Assembly (NCBI GenBank): GCA_022827185.1
Contig: JAJDTM010000040.1
Location: forward strand, 1 to 39,209
DNA: 39,209 nt
Reading direction: 5' to 3'
Source: Candidatus Poribacteria bacterium
GTDB lineage: Bacteria > Poribacteria > WGA-4E > WGA-3G
Position numbers and translations under genes: made by a program. The notes beneath the pieces are model-generated. The model made no database searches and had not been told where the DNA came from. It was given only the letters and a program-made list of their open reading frames with translations. Below are positions 32,260-39,209 of the stretch, one piece after another. Positions within the stretch are counted from its first letter, which is position 1; the number at the start of each line of letters is the position of its first letter.

Positions 32260-32380
32260 GTTGTCAGTCATCAGTCATCAGTTAAAGAGGGGTCTGATAG
32301 TTCCAAAAACCTCTTGTACCTGACAGCTGACGGCTGATAACTGAAAACTATTCCCCTGACGGCTGATAATTGAAAACTAT
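32260..32380. repeat. Heptamer-repeat cassette with 25-bp direct repeats, rpsJ-rplC spacer
   Basis: The left arm (32260-32285) has GTCATCA heptamers ending in CAGTTAA. The right side (32321-32380) has two 25-bp direct copies, 32327-32351 and 32356-32380, differing at one base and containing CTGACGGCTGATAA. The second copy ends at the rpsJ stop region. Confidence 0.6.
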
Positions 32381-32688
32381 AACAGCGTAATTTTGACATC
32401 GACCCCTGCGGGCAGGTCCAACCGCATCAAAGCATCAACAGTTTTAGGTGTAGTCTCTAAGATATCCAGCAGACGTTTATGAATCCGCATCTCAAATTGT
32501 TCACGCGACTTTTTGTCTGTAAACGTTGACCGTTGAACGGTGTAAATATGCTTTTTCGTCGGCAATGGAATCGGACCGGAGACAGCTGCACCTGTGCGTT
32601 TTGCAGTATCTGCTATCTGCTTTGACGACAGGTCTAACAACCGATAGTCAAATGCCTTAAGCCGGATGCGAATTTTTTGATTGTCCAT
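32377..32688 (-). CDS. rpsJ: 30S ribosomal protein S10
   Basis: The 103-residue S10 has IRLKAFDYRLLDLSSKQIADTAKRTGAAVSGPIPLPTKKHIYTV and QFEMRIHKRLLDILETTPKTVDALMRLDLPAGVDVKI. It supports the 30S head and is NusE of the antitermination complex. It is the first gene after the tuf terminator. I see no strong Shine-Dalgarno or consensus promoter before it. Confidence 0.97.
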   Translation of the reverse strand: MDNQKIRIRLKAFDYRLLDLSSKQIADTAKRTGAAVSGPIPLPTKKHIYTVQRSTFTDKKSREQFEMRIHKRLLDILETTPKTVDALMRLDLPAGVDVKITLL

Positions 32689-32776
32689 CTTTTCGTATCG
32701 CTTTCACCAAACGAGAGGTGCGTCGTCGCTTAACATCTTGGCGTTGATGTCCAAGGTCCTCTGTGTTGATGTCCTT

Positions 32777-32801
32777 AAAAAGGCGGAGCGCAAGCTCCGC
32801 C
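32777..32801 (-). terminator. Strong intrinsic terminator between tuf and rpsJ
   Basis: GGCGGAGC pairs perfectly with GCTCCGCC over a four-base loop, followed on the minus strand by UUUUU. It lies 8 bases after the tuf stop and splits the str operon from the S10-spc-alpha genes unless it is leaky. Confidence 0.85.
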
Positions 32802-32808
32802 CAATCAC

Positions 32809-34008
32809 TTATTCAAGAATCTTGGAAACAACACCTGCACCGATAGTTTGTCCACCTTCCCGAATAGCGAATCGGAGTTGTTCTTCCATCGCGATCGGTT
32901 TGGACAATTCGACAGTAATCTGTGCGTTGTCGCCGGGCATAATCATTTCGATGCCTTCCGGGAGATCCATTTTCCCGGTTACGTCAGTTGTTCTGAAATA
33001 GAACTGCGGTCTGTATCCGGTAAAGAATGGGTTCCAGCGTCCGCCTTCATCTTTTGTAAGAATATAGGCTTCGGCTTCAAACTTGGTATGCGGTGTAACC
33101 GTCCCGGGGACTGCCAAGACTTGTCCGCGTTCAACTGCTTCGCGTTCAACACCACGGAGCAGCGCCCCGAGGTTGTCGCCAGCACGCCCTTCATCGAGAC
33201 TCTTGTTAAACATCTCAACACCTGTGATAACAGTGTCTTGTGTTTCGCGAAGTCCGACGATTTCGACCGGGTTTCCGATTTCAATAACGCCGCGTTCAAC
33301 ACGTCCTGTAACGACGGTACCGCGTCCACTGATGGTGAAAGTGTCTTCAATCGACATCAGGAAAGGTTTTTCGTTATCACGGACGGGTTCTGGAATGAAG
33401 TCGTCAACAGCCGCCATCAGTTCGAGAATCGGCTGACACGCCTCGTTTGACGGGTCACCGTCGGATTCCATCGCGTCAAGTGCGGAACCTGTGATGATCG
33501 GAATATCGTCGCCGGGGAAATCATAATCGCTTAGCAATTCACGGACTTCGAGTTCGACGAGTTCAAGCAGCTCTTCGTCATCAACCATGTCTGCCTTATT
33601 GAGGAAGACAACCAGAGAGGGTACGTTCACCTGGCGTGCGAGTAGTACGTGCTCACGCGTCTGGGGCATAGGACCATCAGCGGCGGATACGACGAGAATT
33701 GCGCCGTCCATCTGTGCTGCGCCGGTAATCATGTTCTTGATATAGTCGGCGTGTCCGGGACAGTCGACGTGTGCGTAGTGCCGGTTTTCGGTTTCATATT
33801 CGACGTGTGCGGTGTTAATCGTAATGCCACGCTCTTTTTCTTCGGGTGCCTTGTCAATATCTTCATACTTTTGGACGTAATCAGCGTCGGCAAGTTTGGA
33901 GAGTACCATGGTAATCGCTGCAGTCAGCGTTGTTTTACCGTGGTCAACGTGACCGATTGTCCCAATATTAACGTGTGGCTTATTCCTTTCAAATGTTTCC
34001 TTAGCCAT
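32809..34008 (-). CDS. tuf: Elongation factor Tu
   Basis: The 399-residue EF-Tu delivers aminoacyl-tRNA to the ribosome. GTPase motifs are GHVDHGKT (G1, residues 19-26), RGITINTAHVEYET (G2/switch I), DCPGHADY (G3), NKADMVDD (G4) and GSALDA (G5). Domains 2 and 3 follow, ending VVSKILE. It lies 217 bases after fusA. If the MoeB-like gene is a selenoprotein, SelB, a relative of this factor, must be encoded elsewhere. Confidence 0.98.
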   Translation of the reverse strand: MAKETFERNKPHVNIGTIGHVDHGKTTLTAAITMVLSKLADADYVQKYEDIDKAPEEKERGITINTAHVEYETENRHYAHVDCPGHADYIKNMITGAAQMDGAILVVSAADGPMPQTREHVLLARQVNVPSLVVFLNKADMVDDEELLELVELEVRELLSDYDFPGDDIPIITGSALDAMESDGDPSNEACQPILELMAAVDDFIPEPVRDNEKPFLMSIEDTFTISGRGTVVTGRVERGVIEIGNPVEIVGLRETQDTVITGVEMFNKSLDEGRAGDNLGALLRGVEREAVERGQVLAVPGTVTPHTKFEAEAYILTKDEGGRWNPFFTGYRPQFYFRTTDVTGKMDLPEGIEMIMPGDNAQITVELSKPIAMEEQLRFAIREGGQTIGAGVVSKILE

Positions 34009-34225
34009 TTTTGTCCGAGCTCCACTAAAGTTTTATTGTTGCGGGATTGTCAGCGCGATTCCACAGAACTGCGCATTCCCGTTTCTATGGGGTGTCCAAA
34101 CGCTTTAGCGCGTGGTAGCACCGTTTACCTAAATATTATGTCCGCTTGTGGGAAGTGGGAACACTCCTACAGTTCGGACACTTCACAACTATTTAACAAT
34201 TACGATTCATTACGACTTAAGACGA
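34009..34225 (-). other. fusA-tuf spacer, 217 bases
   Basis: No gene or tRNA is recognised. A TAATAT-like sequence near 34131-34137 could be a -10 box for tuf on the minus strand, but no convincing -35 partner is visible. A separate tuf promoter is common in bacteria, so one may exist here. Confidence 0.4.
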
Positions 34226-36349
34226 TTATGCGTTACCATTCGCTGCTGAAATTAAGTCCTCCATTACACTTGTGGGGACTTCATTATAGTGTGCAAACTC
34301 CATAGAGTAGGTAGCTCTACCCTGTGTGAGTGACCTAAGGGTTTTGACGTATCCGAACATTTCTGAGAGCGGTACATCAACCCGAACAACCTGGATACGA
34401 GATTTTGCCTGTGTTTCGGTTTCGCGTATCTGCGCACGCCGTGCGTTCAAATCACCTATGACTTTACCAAGGTATTCGTCTGGAACAATCACCTCAACGT
34501 TCATAATCGGTTCGAGAAGTGTCGGTGTGGCGCGTTTCATAGCATCTTTAAACGCCATTGAACCTGCGATAGAGAACGCCATTTCTGATGAATCCACCGC
34601 ATGGTGTGAACCATCAACGAGTTTTACGGATACATCTACAACGGGATAGCCGGCAAGAATCCCGGTGTTCATGGCACCCTCGATACCTTTTTCCACGGAT
34701 GGAATGTATTCTTGAGGAATGACCCCGCCTTTGGTGGCATCAATAAACTCAAAGCCGGTTCCTTTTTCAAGGGGTTCAACTTCAATGACAACATGTCCGA
34801 ATTGACCTCTACCACCGGATTGGCGTACAAACCTGCCTTCAGACTTAACCGGTTTGCGAATTGTTTCGCGGTAGGCAACTTCTGGGTTACCGACATTCGC
34901 TGAGACGTTAAACTCACGCACAAGTCTATCCACAATGATTTCGAGATGAAGTTCACCCATACCTGACAGCAAAGTTTGTCCGGTTTCGGGGTCTTGATGG
35001 ACTTTGAAGGTTGGGTCTTCTTCGGCGAGTTTGGAGAGGGCGAGGTTTAGTTTATCAATATCAGACTGTGTTCGAGGCTCAACTGCGATGGACATTACCG
35101 GGAGTGGGAACACCATTGTTTCTAAGGTGATATGTGCCTTCGGATCACAAAGTGTGTCCCCTGTTGAGAGGTCCTTTAAACCGATTGCTGCGGCGATGTC
35201 GCCAGCATAAACGGCTTGCAGTTCTTCGCGTTTGTTGGCATGCATCTGCATCAGCCGTCCGATCCGCTCGTGTTGCCTTGTTTTACTGTTATAAACAGTG
35301 TCGCCTTTCTTGAGAACACCTGAGTAGACTCGTAAGTAAGTGAGTTTCCCAACGTGCGGATCCGTCGTAATTTTGAATGCCAACGCACAGAAGGGTTCAT
35401 CATTTTTCGGGAGACGTGTCTCTTCTGTTTCCGTTTTAGGATTGAAGCCTACTATTGGCGGCACGTCGGTCGGTGCTGGTAGATAAGAGACGATTGCATC
35501 TAAGAGCGGCTGTACCCCTTTATTCTTTAGGGCTGTTCCGCAAAGGATCGGGACAATTTTACCGGCGATGACAGCGTTCCGGATGCCTATTTTAATTTCT
35601 TCGGGAGGGATTTCGACACCGTCTAAGTATTTCAGCAGGAGTTCTTCATCGCAGTCGGCGATAGCTTCTAACATCCGATCGCGATATTCGTTTGCCATCT
35701 CCTCCATCTCTTTGGGGATGTCTGTCTCATGAATAACGGTGCCGTCACTGCCAGCGTCGGTACCTACGTTCCAGATTTGACCTTTCATGGAGATGAGGTC
35801 TACAATACCTGTAAACTGTTCTGCGGAACCGATGGGAAGTTGCACTGGGATTGCCGTAGCACCGAGACGTTCTTCCATCATTTCAACGGTACGGAAGAAA
35901 TCTGCACCGGTTCGATCCATTTTATTAACGAATGCGATTCGCGGTATCTCATATTTATCTGCTTGTCTCCAAACAGTTTCGGATTGAGGTTCAACACCGC
36001 CGACTGCGCAGAAAACCGCGACTGCACCGTCGAGAACACGAAGGGAGCGTTCAACTTCGACAGTAAAATCGATGTGCCCCGGCGTATCAATAATATTAAT
36101 GTGGTGTTTTTTCCAGTGGCAGGTTGTCGCAGCAGCAGTAATTGTAATACCGCGTTCCTGTTCTTGCACCATCCAGTCCATAGCCGTGGTGCCGTCGTCC
36201 ACGTCACCGATTCGATAGACTCTACCGGTATAATATAAAATACGTTCGGTTACGGTAGTCTTACCGGCATCAATGTGTGCCATGATACCGATATTCCGCA
36301 TGTGGGGCAGTTCTAAGCGTTGAGGGGTGCTATTTTTTGTATCTGCCAC
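34226..36349 (-). CDS. fusA: Elongation factor G
   Basis: The 707-residue EF-G translocase has GTPase motifs AHIDAGKTT (G1), QERGITITAAATT (G2), DTPGHIDFTVEVERSLRVLDG (G3) and NKMDRTGAD (G4). Domains II-V follow, including ATKGGVIPQEYIPSVEKGI (domain IV) and MFGYVKTLRSLTQGRATYSMEFAHY (domain V). Switch I neighbours read IGDVDDGTTAMDWM, close to the usual IGEVHDGAATMDWM. It lies 66 bases after rpsG. Confidence 0.98.
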   Translation of the reverse strand: MADTKNSTPQRLELPHMRNIGIMAHIDAGKTTVTERILYYTGRVYRIGDVDDGTTAMDWMVQEQERGITITAAATTCHWKKHHINIIDTPGHIDFTVEVERSLRVLDGAVAVFCAVGGVEPQSETVWRQADKYEIPRIAFVNKMDRTGADFFRTVEMMEERLGATAIPVQLPIGSAEQFTGIVDLISMKGQIWNVGTDAGSDGTVIHETDIPKEMEEMANEYRDRMLEAIADCDEELLLKYLDGVEIPPEEIKIGIRNAVIAGKIVPILCGTALKNKGVQPLLDAIVSYLPAPTDVPPIVGFNPKTETEETRLPKNDEPFCALAFKITTDPHVGKLTYLRVYSGVLKKGDTVYNSKTRQHERIGRLMQMHANKREELQAVYAGDIAAAIGLKDLSTGDTLCDPKAHITLETMVFPLPVMSIAVEPRTQSDIDKLNLALSKLAEEDPTFKVHQDPETGQTLLSGMGELHLEIIVDRLVREFNVSANVGNPEVAYRETIRKPVKSEGRFVRQSGGRGQFGHVVIEVEPLEKGTGFEFIDATKGGVIPQEYIPSVEKGIEGAMNTGILAGYPVVDVSVKLVDGSHHAVDSSEMAFSIAGSMAFKDAMKRATPTLLEPIMNVEVIVPDEYLGKVIGDLNARRAQIRETETQAKSRIQVVRVDVPLSEMFGYVKTLRSLTQGRATYSMEFAHYNEVPTSVMEDLISAANGNA

Positions 36350-36415
36350 GGTTGAACGACTCCTTTGATCTATTTCACTTATATGTATATTTCTGTTGTA
36401 AGTCGGGCGTATGTT

Positions 36416-36886
36416 TTACCATCGATAATGTGCGAAAGCGCGGTTGGCTTCTGCCATTCGATGCTGATCCTGTTTCCTTCGGATCGCGCCACCTTCGTTG
36501 CGCGAGGCTTCAATTATTTCGCCTGCGAGGCGTTCTGCCATGCGTCTTTCGCCACGGGCACGGGCGGATTGGATAATCCAACTGAAAGCCAACCGTTGTT
36601 TCCGCTCTGCCTTTACATCGACCGGGACTTGGTAGGTTTGGCTGCCTACGCGCCGGGGGCGAATTTCAAGGACCGGTTTAACATTGTTGATCGCTTGACG
36701 GAATATGGCAAAACCTTCTTCATTCGTGCGAGTTTCGATGATCTGAAAACTCTCATATAGGATAGATTGCGCGGTGCTTTTCTTCCCATCCAGCATGAGA
36801 CTATTGATAAACTTTGATACGAGCTTGCTGTTATAGGTCGAATCAGGATTGACATCCCGTTTAGTGATATTTCCACGTCTCGGCAT
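36416..36886 (-). CDS. rpsG: 30S ribosomal protein S7
   Basis: The 156-residue S7 contains VSKFINSLMLDGKKSTAQSILYESF, AINNVKPVLEIRPRRVGSQTYQVPVDV and AERLAGEIIEASRNEGGAIRRKQDQHRMAEANRAFAHYRW. It organises the 30S head and contacts E-site tRNA, and represses the str operon in E. coli. It follows rpsL by 18 bases. Confidence 0.97.
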   Translation of the reverse strand: MPRRGNITKRDVNPDSTYNSKLVSKFINSLMLDGKKSTAQSILYESFQIIETRTNEEGFAIFRQAINNVKPVLEIRPRRVGSQTYQVPVDVKAERKQRLAFSWIIQSARARGERRMAERLAGEIIEASRNEGGAIRRKQDQHRMAEANRAFAHYRW

Positions 36887-36904
36887 CTGATATTCCTCCG
36901 TTGT

Positions 36905-37276
36905 TTAGCTGGGTTTCCGGGCACCGTACTTTGAGCGACCTTGACGGCGATTGTCAACACCCGCGGTATCCAACTGTCCACGGACGATGTGGTATCGTAC
37001 GTTAGAGAGGTCTTTCACTCTCCCGCCTCGAACTAAAACGACTGAGTGTTCTTGCAAATTGTGATCAATCCCCGGAATGTAGCAAGTGGCTTCGTAGCCG
37101 GTAGTGAAACGCACGCGAGCGACTTTACGCAATGCCGAATTCGGTTTTTTCGGCGTAATTGTTTTCACTTGCAGACAGATACCCCGCCGCTGGGGGCACT
37201 GCTCAAGCACCGGCGATTTCGTTTTCTTCCGGGATCTCTTACGCGGTTTTTTGATTAACTGGTTAATTGTCGGCAT
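36905..37276 (-). CDS. rpsL: 30S ribosomal protein S12, with a variant DLSN loop
   Basis: The 123-residue S12 starts MPTINQLIKKPRKRSRKKTKSPVLEQCPQRRGICLQV and has TPKKPNSALRKVARVRF. The second decoding loop reads GGRVKDLSNVRYH, whereas almost all bacteria have GGRVKDLPGVRYH. Pro90 and Gly91 (E. coli numbering) are therefore Ser and Asn, positions where E. coli mutants alter streptomycin response and accuracy. Both lysines associated with streptomycin sensitivity are present. GGAGG lies six bases before the ATG. First gene of the operon. Confidence 0.97.
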   Translation of the reverse strand: MPTINQLIKKPRKRSRKKTKSPVLEQCPQRRGICLQVKTITPKKPNSALRKVARVRFTTGYEATCYIPGIDHNLQEHSVVLVRGGRVKDLSNVRYHIVRGQLDTAGVDNRRQGRSKYGARKPS

Positions 37277-37302
37277 TTCATACCTCCGAGGTAAAATCTA
37301 TA

Positions 37303-37337
37303 GGGGCTTCTTGCACTAAAAAAGCCCCGCGCGGGGC
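37303..37337 (-). promoter_or_regulatory. Attenuator-like leader with two exclusive hairpins, upstream of rpsL
   Basis: On the minus strand GCCCC-GCGC-GGGGC (37337 to 37324) is followed by six U residues (37323 to 37318), a short intrinsic terminator. The same GGGGCUU (37328 to 37322) can instead pair with AAGCCCC (37309 to 37303). The two structures cannot coexist, so the leader could switch between termination and read-through. Regulation by S7 or S12 is possible but not shown. Confidence 0.6.
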
Positions 37338-37448
37338 ATCACAACTTCAGTAGAACAAATTAACGTGGAACTGTGGGTACGACGTTAGAATGTTTCCGAA
37401 TAACTGCCCCTTTCTCCAAAAAGATTAAGTAGGGTTTCCAAAGTAAAT

Positions 37449-37477
37449 ATTATACACACTAAAAAACGGTTTGTCAA
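37449..37477 (-). promoter_or_regulatory. Perfect sigma70 promoter of the ribosomal operon
   Basis: Read on the minus strand, TTGACA (37477-37472), 17 bases, TATAAT (37454-37449). The predicted start near 37442 gives a leader of about 166 bases to rpsL. AT-rich DNA just upstream (about 37478-37500) could act as an UP element for the alpha C-terminal domain. Confidence 0.9.
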
Positions 37478-37646
37478 ATTTTTTTGAAAAAAAATGTGAA
37501 AAAGACTGAAATTCCACGAATTTCTTAGTTTTTTAGCGGTTTTCGACGTAAAATAACCGTCTGAACGCTTAAAATTTTTTTACCATATCCTTCTCTGCTT
37601 CAAACGAGATATGAAACAGTCTCTAAACTCGCAATGAATCTCAAGG

Positions 37647-38057
37647 TCAAAACGATCCTGACTTGATTTGACCCCACGTGGTTGTTACAGAAGCATCGGG
37701 ACGAATTTCAAGGTTACCAACGCCTTCACCACCAACCACAGTGGCACCGTTCATGCCGATTAATGTATACCCATTCCCAGACATATCTTCAAAGCGATCT
37801 GCATCTTCCTTTTGCTGACCCAGAATGATATGTCTCTCTTTTGCTTTCGGTTCAGATTTCGGATAGAACCATACTTCAACAGTAAATTCATCGGTCTCTG
37901 CCGGGAAAATATAGCCGTGTTCGGCAAGTGGGAGGATCGCATAGTCACCCTCACCATCGAGCACCAAAACACCACCCGAAGGCTAAAAAGAAAAAACAGG
38001 TATAACTAAACTTAGGAATAACACCACACTGAGTAGAAACCTACAATTAATAAACAT
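37647..38057 (-). pseudogene. Decayed LamG-domain secreted protein with ATTWG tail
   Basis: From ATG 38055-38057 (with GGGAGGG upstream) the frame reads MFINCRFLLSVVLFLSLVIP, a clear signal peptide. A TAG follows at codon 25 (37983-37985), immediately after the expected cleavage region, and then the LamG N-terminal strand PSGGVLVLDGEGDYAILPL in the same frame. Compared with the intact gene at 38175, about 150 residues of the LamG core are missing between ILGQQ and DMSGNGYTLIGMNG. The conserved tail remains (TTTWGQIKSGSF). A single-base change plus an internal deletion explains it. Sequencing error is less likely to explain both defects. Confidence 0.7.
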
Positions 38058-38174
38058 CAGAAACCCTCCCTAACTTCTTGTGAATCGATGCGTTAAAGAC
38101 CCATCGCAAATACCTATACTTTGCGAGCATAACTTTCTCCTTATTCTTAACAATTCCAGAAAAATCCCATTCTT

Positions 38175-39149
38175 TTATCGCTTAAGCCGCCCCCATATCG
38201 TCGCAAGTTTTCCCTCTGCTTCAACTGCGAGTGTGCCACCGGTCTCTGCACCATTTTTACCCATTAGGTGGTAGGCGTTGCCTGACGCATCTGAGAACGC
38301 CCGTGTTCCCCTCGGTTCATCAAAATGCCACAATGCAACCGTCTTTGCGTCATTCTTAAACTTTGTGCGCGGCGTGAAACCGCGCTTGGCGGTATTGTAA
38401 CGCACAGCCTTTGAGATGCGGACCTCATCAATATAGCCCGCAAAATAACCCCAAGAATGCCCTTTGTGAAACGGAATTTTTGCGTCCCACCCTCCAAGTG
38501 TAAAATCCCGTGGATGCCCTCCGAATGTGGTGAGCTTGTCTGCGTCGTGTGCGAGAATTGTTCCTTTCTCTCCCCCTATGCTGCGTGCGAAATCATTAAC
38601 AATAACTGTCGTCTTCCGTCCCTTTCCTCCCTGAAAGGCGATGTGATTCCATTGATTTGGGAAAAACTTTATCGGGGATTCCCTCGCAATAAGGTGCCCT
38701 CCGTCAACGGGAATGTGTGCTGAACATACCAGTAGTAAATGCCCCTTCGGTACCACTAAGCCCGCGAATTCCCGGTGATCATGCGTCACGATATACATCA
38801 TCACTTGTTGGGTGAGTACCATTGCATGTATATCCTTGTTAGGCGGCGTGGTTGGATATATCCACGCTTCAAAGGTCCATTCATCTGTGTCTTTTGGCAT
38901 GAGGAGACCGAAGGTTTCAAAGTCCAAAATAGCGCGGTCGTCCACGCCATCAAGAGCCAAATAGTTGCCACCCGCAGGTGAAGGTGGTGGAAGTGCTTCA
39001 GCACGCATCGGCATTAAAACGAGCAGGAAAAGGCAAGCAAAAATCGACAGATTTCGTAGATTTTTCACCTTCGTAGGTTTCCTTTGATATGCAAAAGGAC
39101 CGACAACGACAACGGTTCGGAAAATCAGCAGCAATATGTATTTTTTCAC
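38175..39149 (-). CDS. Secreted LamG-domain protein with ATTWG-like tail
   Basis: After the secretion signal (NLSIFACLFLLVLMPMRAEA) comes one LamG_3 domain: NYLALDGVDDRAILDF, EWTFEAWIYPT, FFPNQWNHIAFQG, FAGYIDEVRISKAVRY and TVALWHFDEPRG. The C terminus VEAEGKLATIWGRLKR is the shared tail with Ile in place of the second Thr. GTG 39149 has AGGAGG six bases upstream but gives two hydrophobic segments before the mature domain. GTG 39068 gives a conventional signal peptide but a poorer ribosome site. The start is therefore unsettled. A glycan- or matrix-binding surface role is likely. Confidence 0.82.
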   Translation of the reverse strand: MKKYILLLIFRTVVVVGPFAYQRKPTKVKNLRNLSIFACLFLLVLMPMRAEALPPPSPAGGNYLALDGVDDRAILDFETFGLLMPKDTDEWTFEAWIYPTTPPNKDIHAMVLTQQVMMYIVTHDHREFAGLVVPKGHLLLVCSAHIPVDGGHLIARESPIKFFPNQWNHIAFQGGKGRKTTVIVNDFARSIGGEKGTILAHDADKLTTFGGHPRDFTLGGWDAKIPFHKGHSWGYFAGYIDEVRISKAVRYNTAKRGFTPRTKFKNDAKTVALWHFDEPRGTRAFSDASGNAYHLMGKNGAETGGTLAVEAEGKLATIWGRLKR

Positions 39150-39209
39150 AAAAATCCTCCTATTTGTAGCGTATAACACTTAAAGACCATTTTTTTCGGA
39201 GCAAAAGGT

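Noticed and set aside
17120..32380. CRISPR array from the short repeats
   Set aside because: Repeats are 7-bp heptamers or inverted arms without regularly spaced unique spacers and without cas genes.
34009..34225. tRNA gene or second gene in the fusA-tuf spacer
   Set aside because: No cloverleaf arms, TTC-like T-loop or CCA-compatible acceptor stem could be found by eye.

Overview
The window looks like chromosomal DNA of an uncultured Gram-negative-type bacterium. A Poribacteria-like or related planctomycete/sponge-symbiont-like lineage fits best, but this is inference from gene style: LamG and CBM-like secreted proteins, FG-GAP/UnbV proteins, an outer-membrane beta-barrel, and a recurring C-terminal tail on secreted proteins. 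No rRNA, tRNA, CRISPR array or complete insertion sequence was recognised.

Positions 1-17119 are accessory DNA. A consensus sigma70 promoter drives a rhodanese-ThiF/MoeB fusion. Its conserved active-site cysteine codon is an in-frame TGA followed by a bacterial-SECIS-like hairpin, so it is best read as one selenoprotein gene (286-1473). A zinc-ribbon protein, a secreted CBM6-like protein and an FG-GAP/UnbV protein follow. Next come two tandem paralogous sigma54 activators (5022-6125, 6517-7620), the first behind a textbook sigma54 promoter. Then come a polytopic membrane protein, two more secreted proteins, a membrane-anchored triheme cytochrome, a hypothetical protein, an ECF sigma factor with an extra C-terminal helix-turn-helix, a small protein that looks like an internally deleted remnant, and a tyrosine-rich lipoprotein next to a FadL-like outer-membrane protein.

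Positions 17212-37276, all on the minus strand, hold a near-complete str-S10-spc-alpha supercluster. In transcription order: rpsL, rpsG, fusA, tuf | rpsJ, rplC, rplD, rplW, rplB, rpsS, rplV, rpsC, rplP, rpmC, rpsQ, rplN, rplX, rplE, rpsN(Z), rpsH, rplF, rplR, rpsE, rplO, secY, rpmJ, rpsM, rpsK, rpsD, rpoA, rplQ. The L30 gene rpmD is absent, as are adk, map and infA. A perfect TTGACA-N17-TATAAT promoter lies upstream of rpsL. Its leader holds two mutually exclusive hairpins resembling an attenuator, and a strong terminator separates tuf from rpsJ. Several spacers carry heptamer-repeat inverted-repeat cassettes or terminal-inverted-repeat elements, unusual inside such an operon.

Positions 37647-39209 hold a decayed LamG gene and an intact LamG gene, both minus strand. 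Five proteins in the window (one of them the pseudogene) end in the same roughly 18-residue tail, approximately VEPxxKLATTWGxxK. Four have clear secretion signals, suggesting an undescribed C-terminal sorting or anchoring tag.
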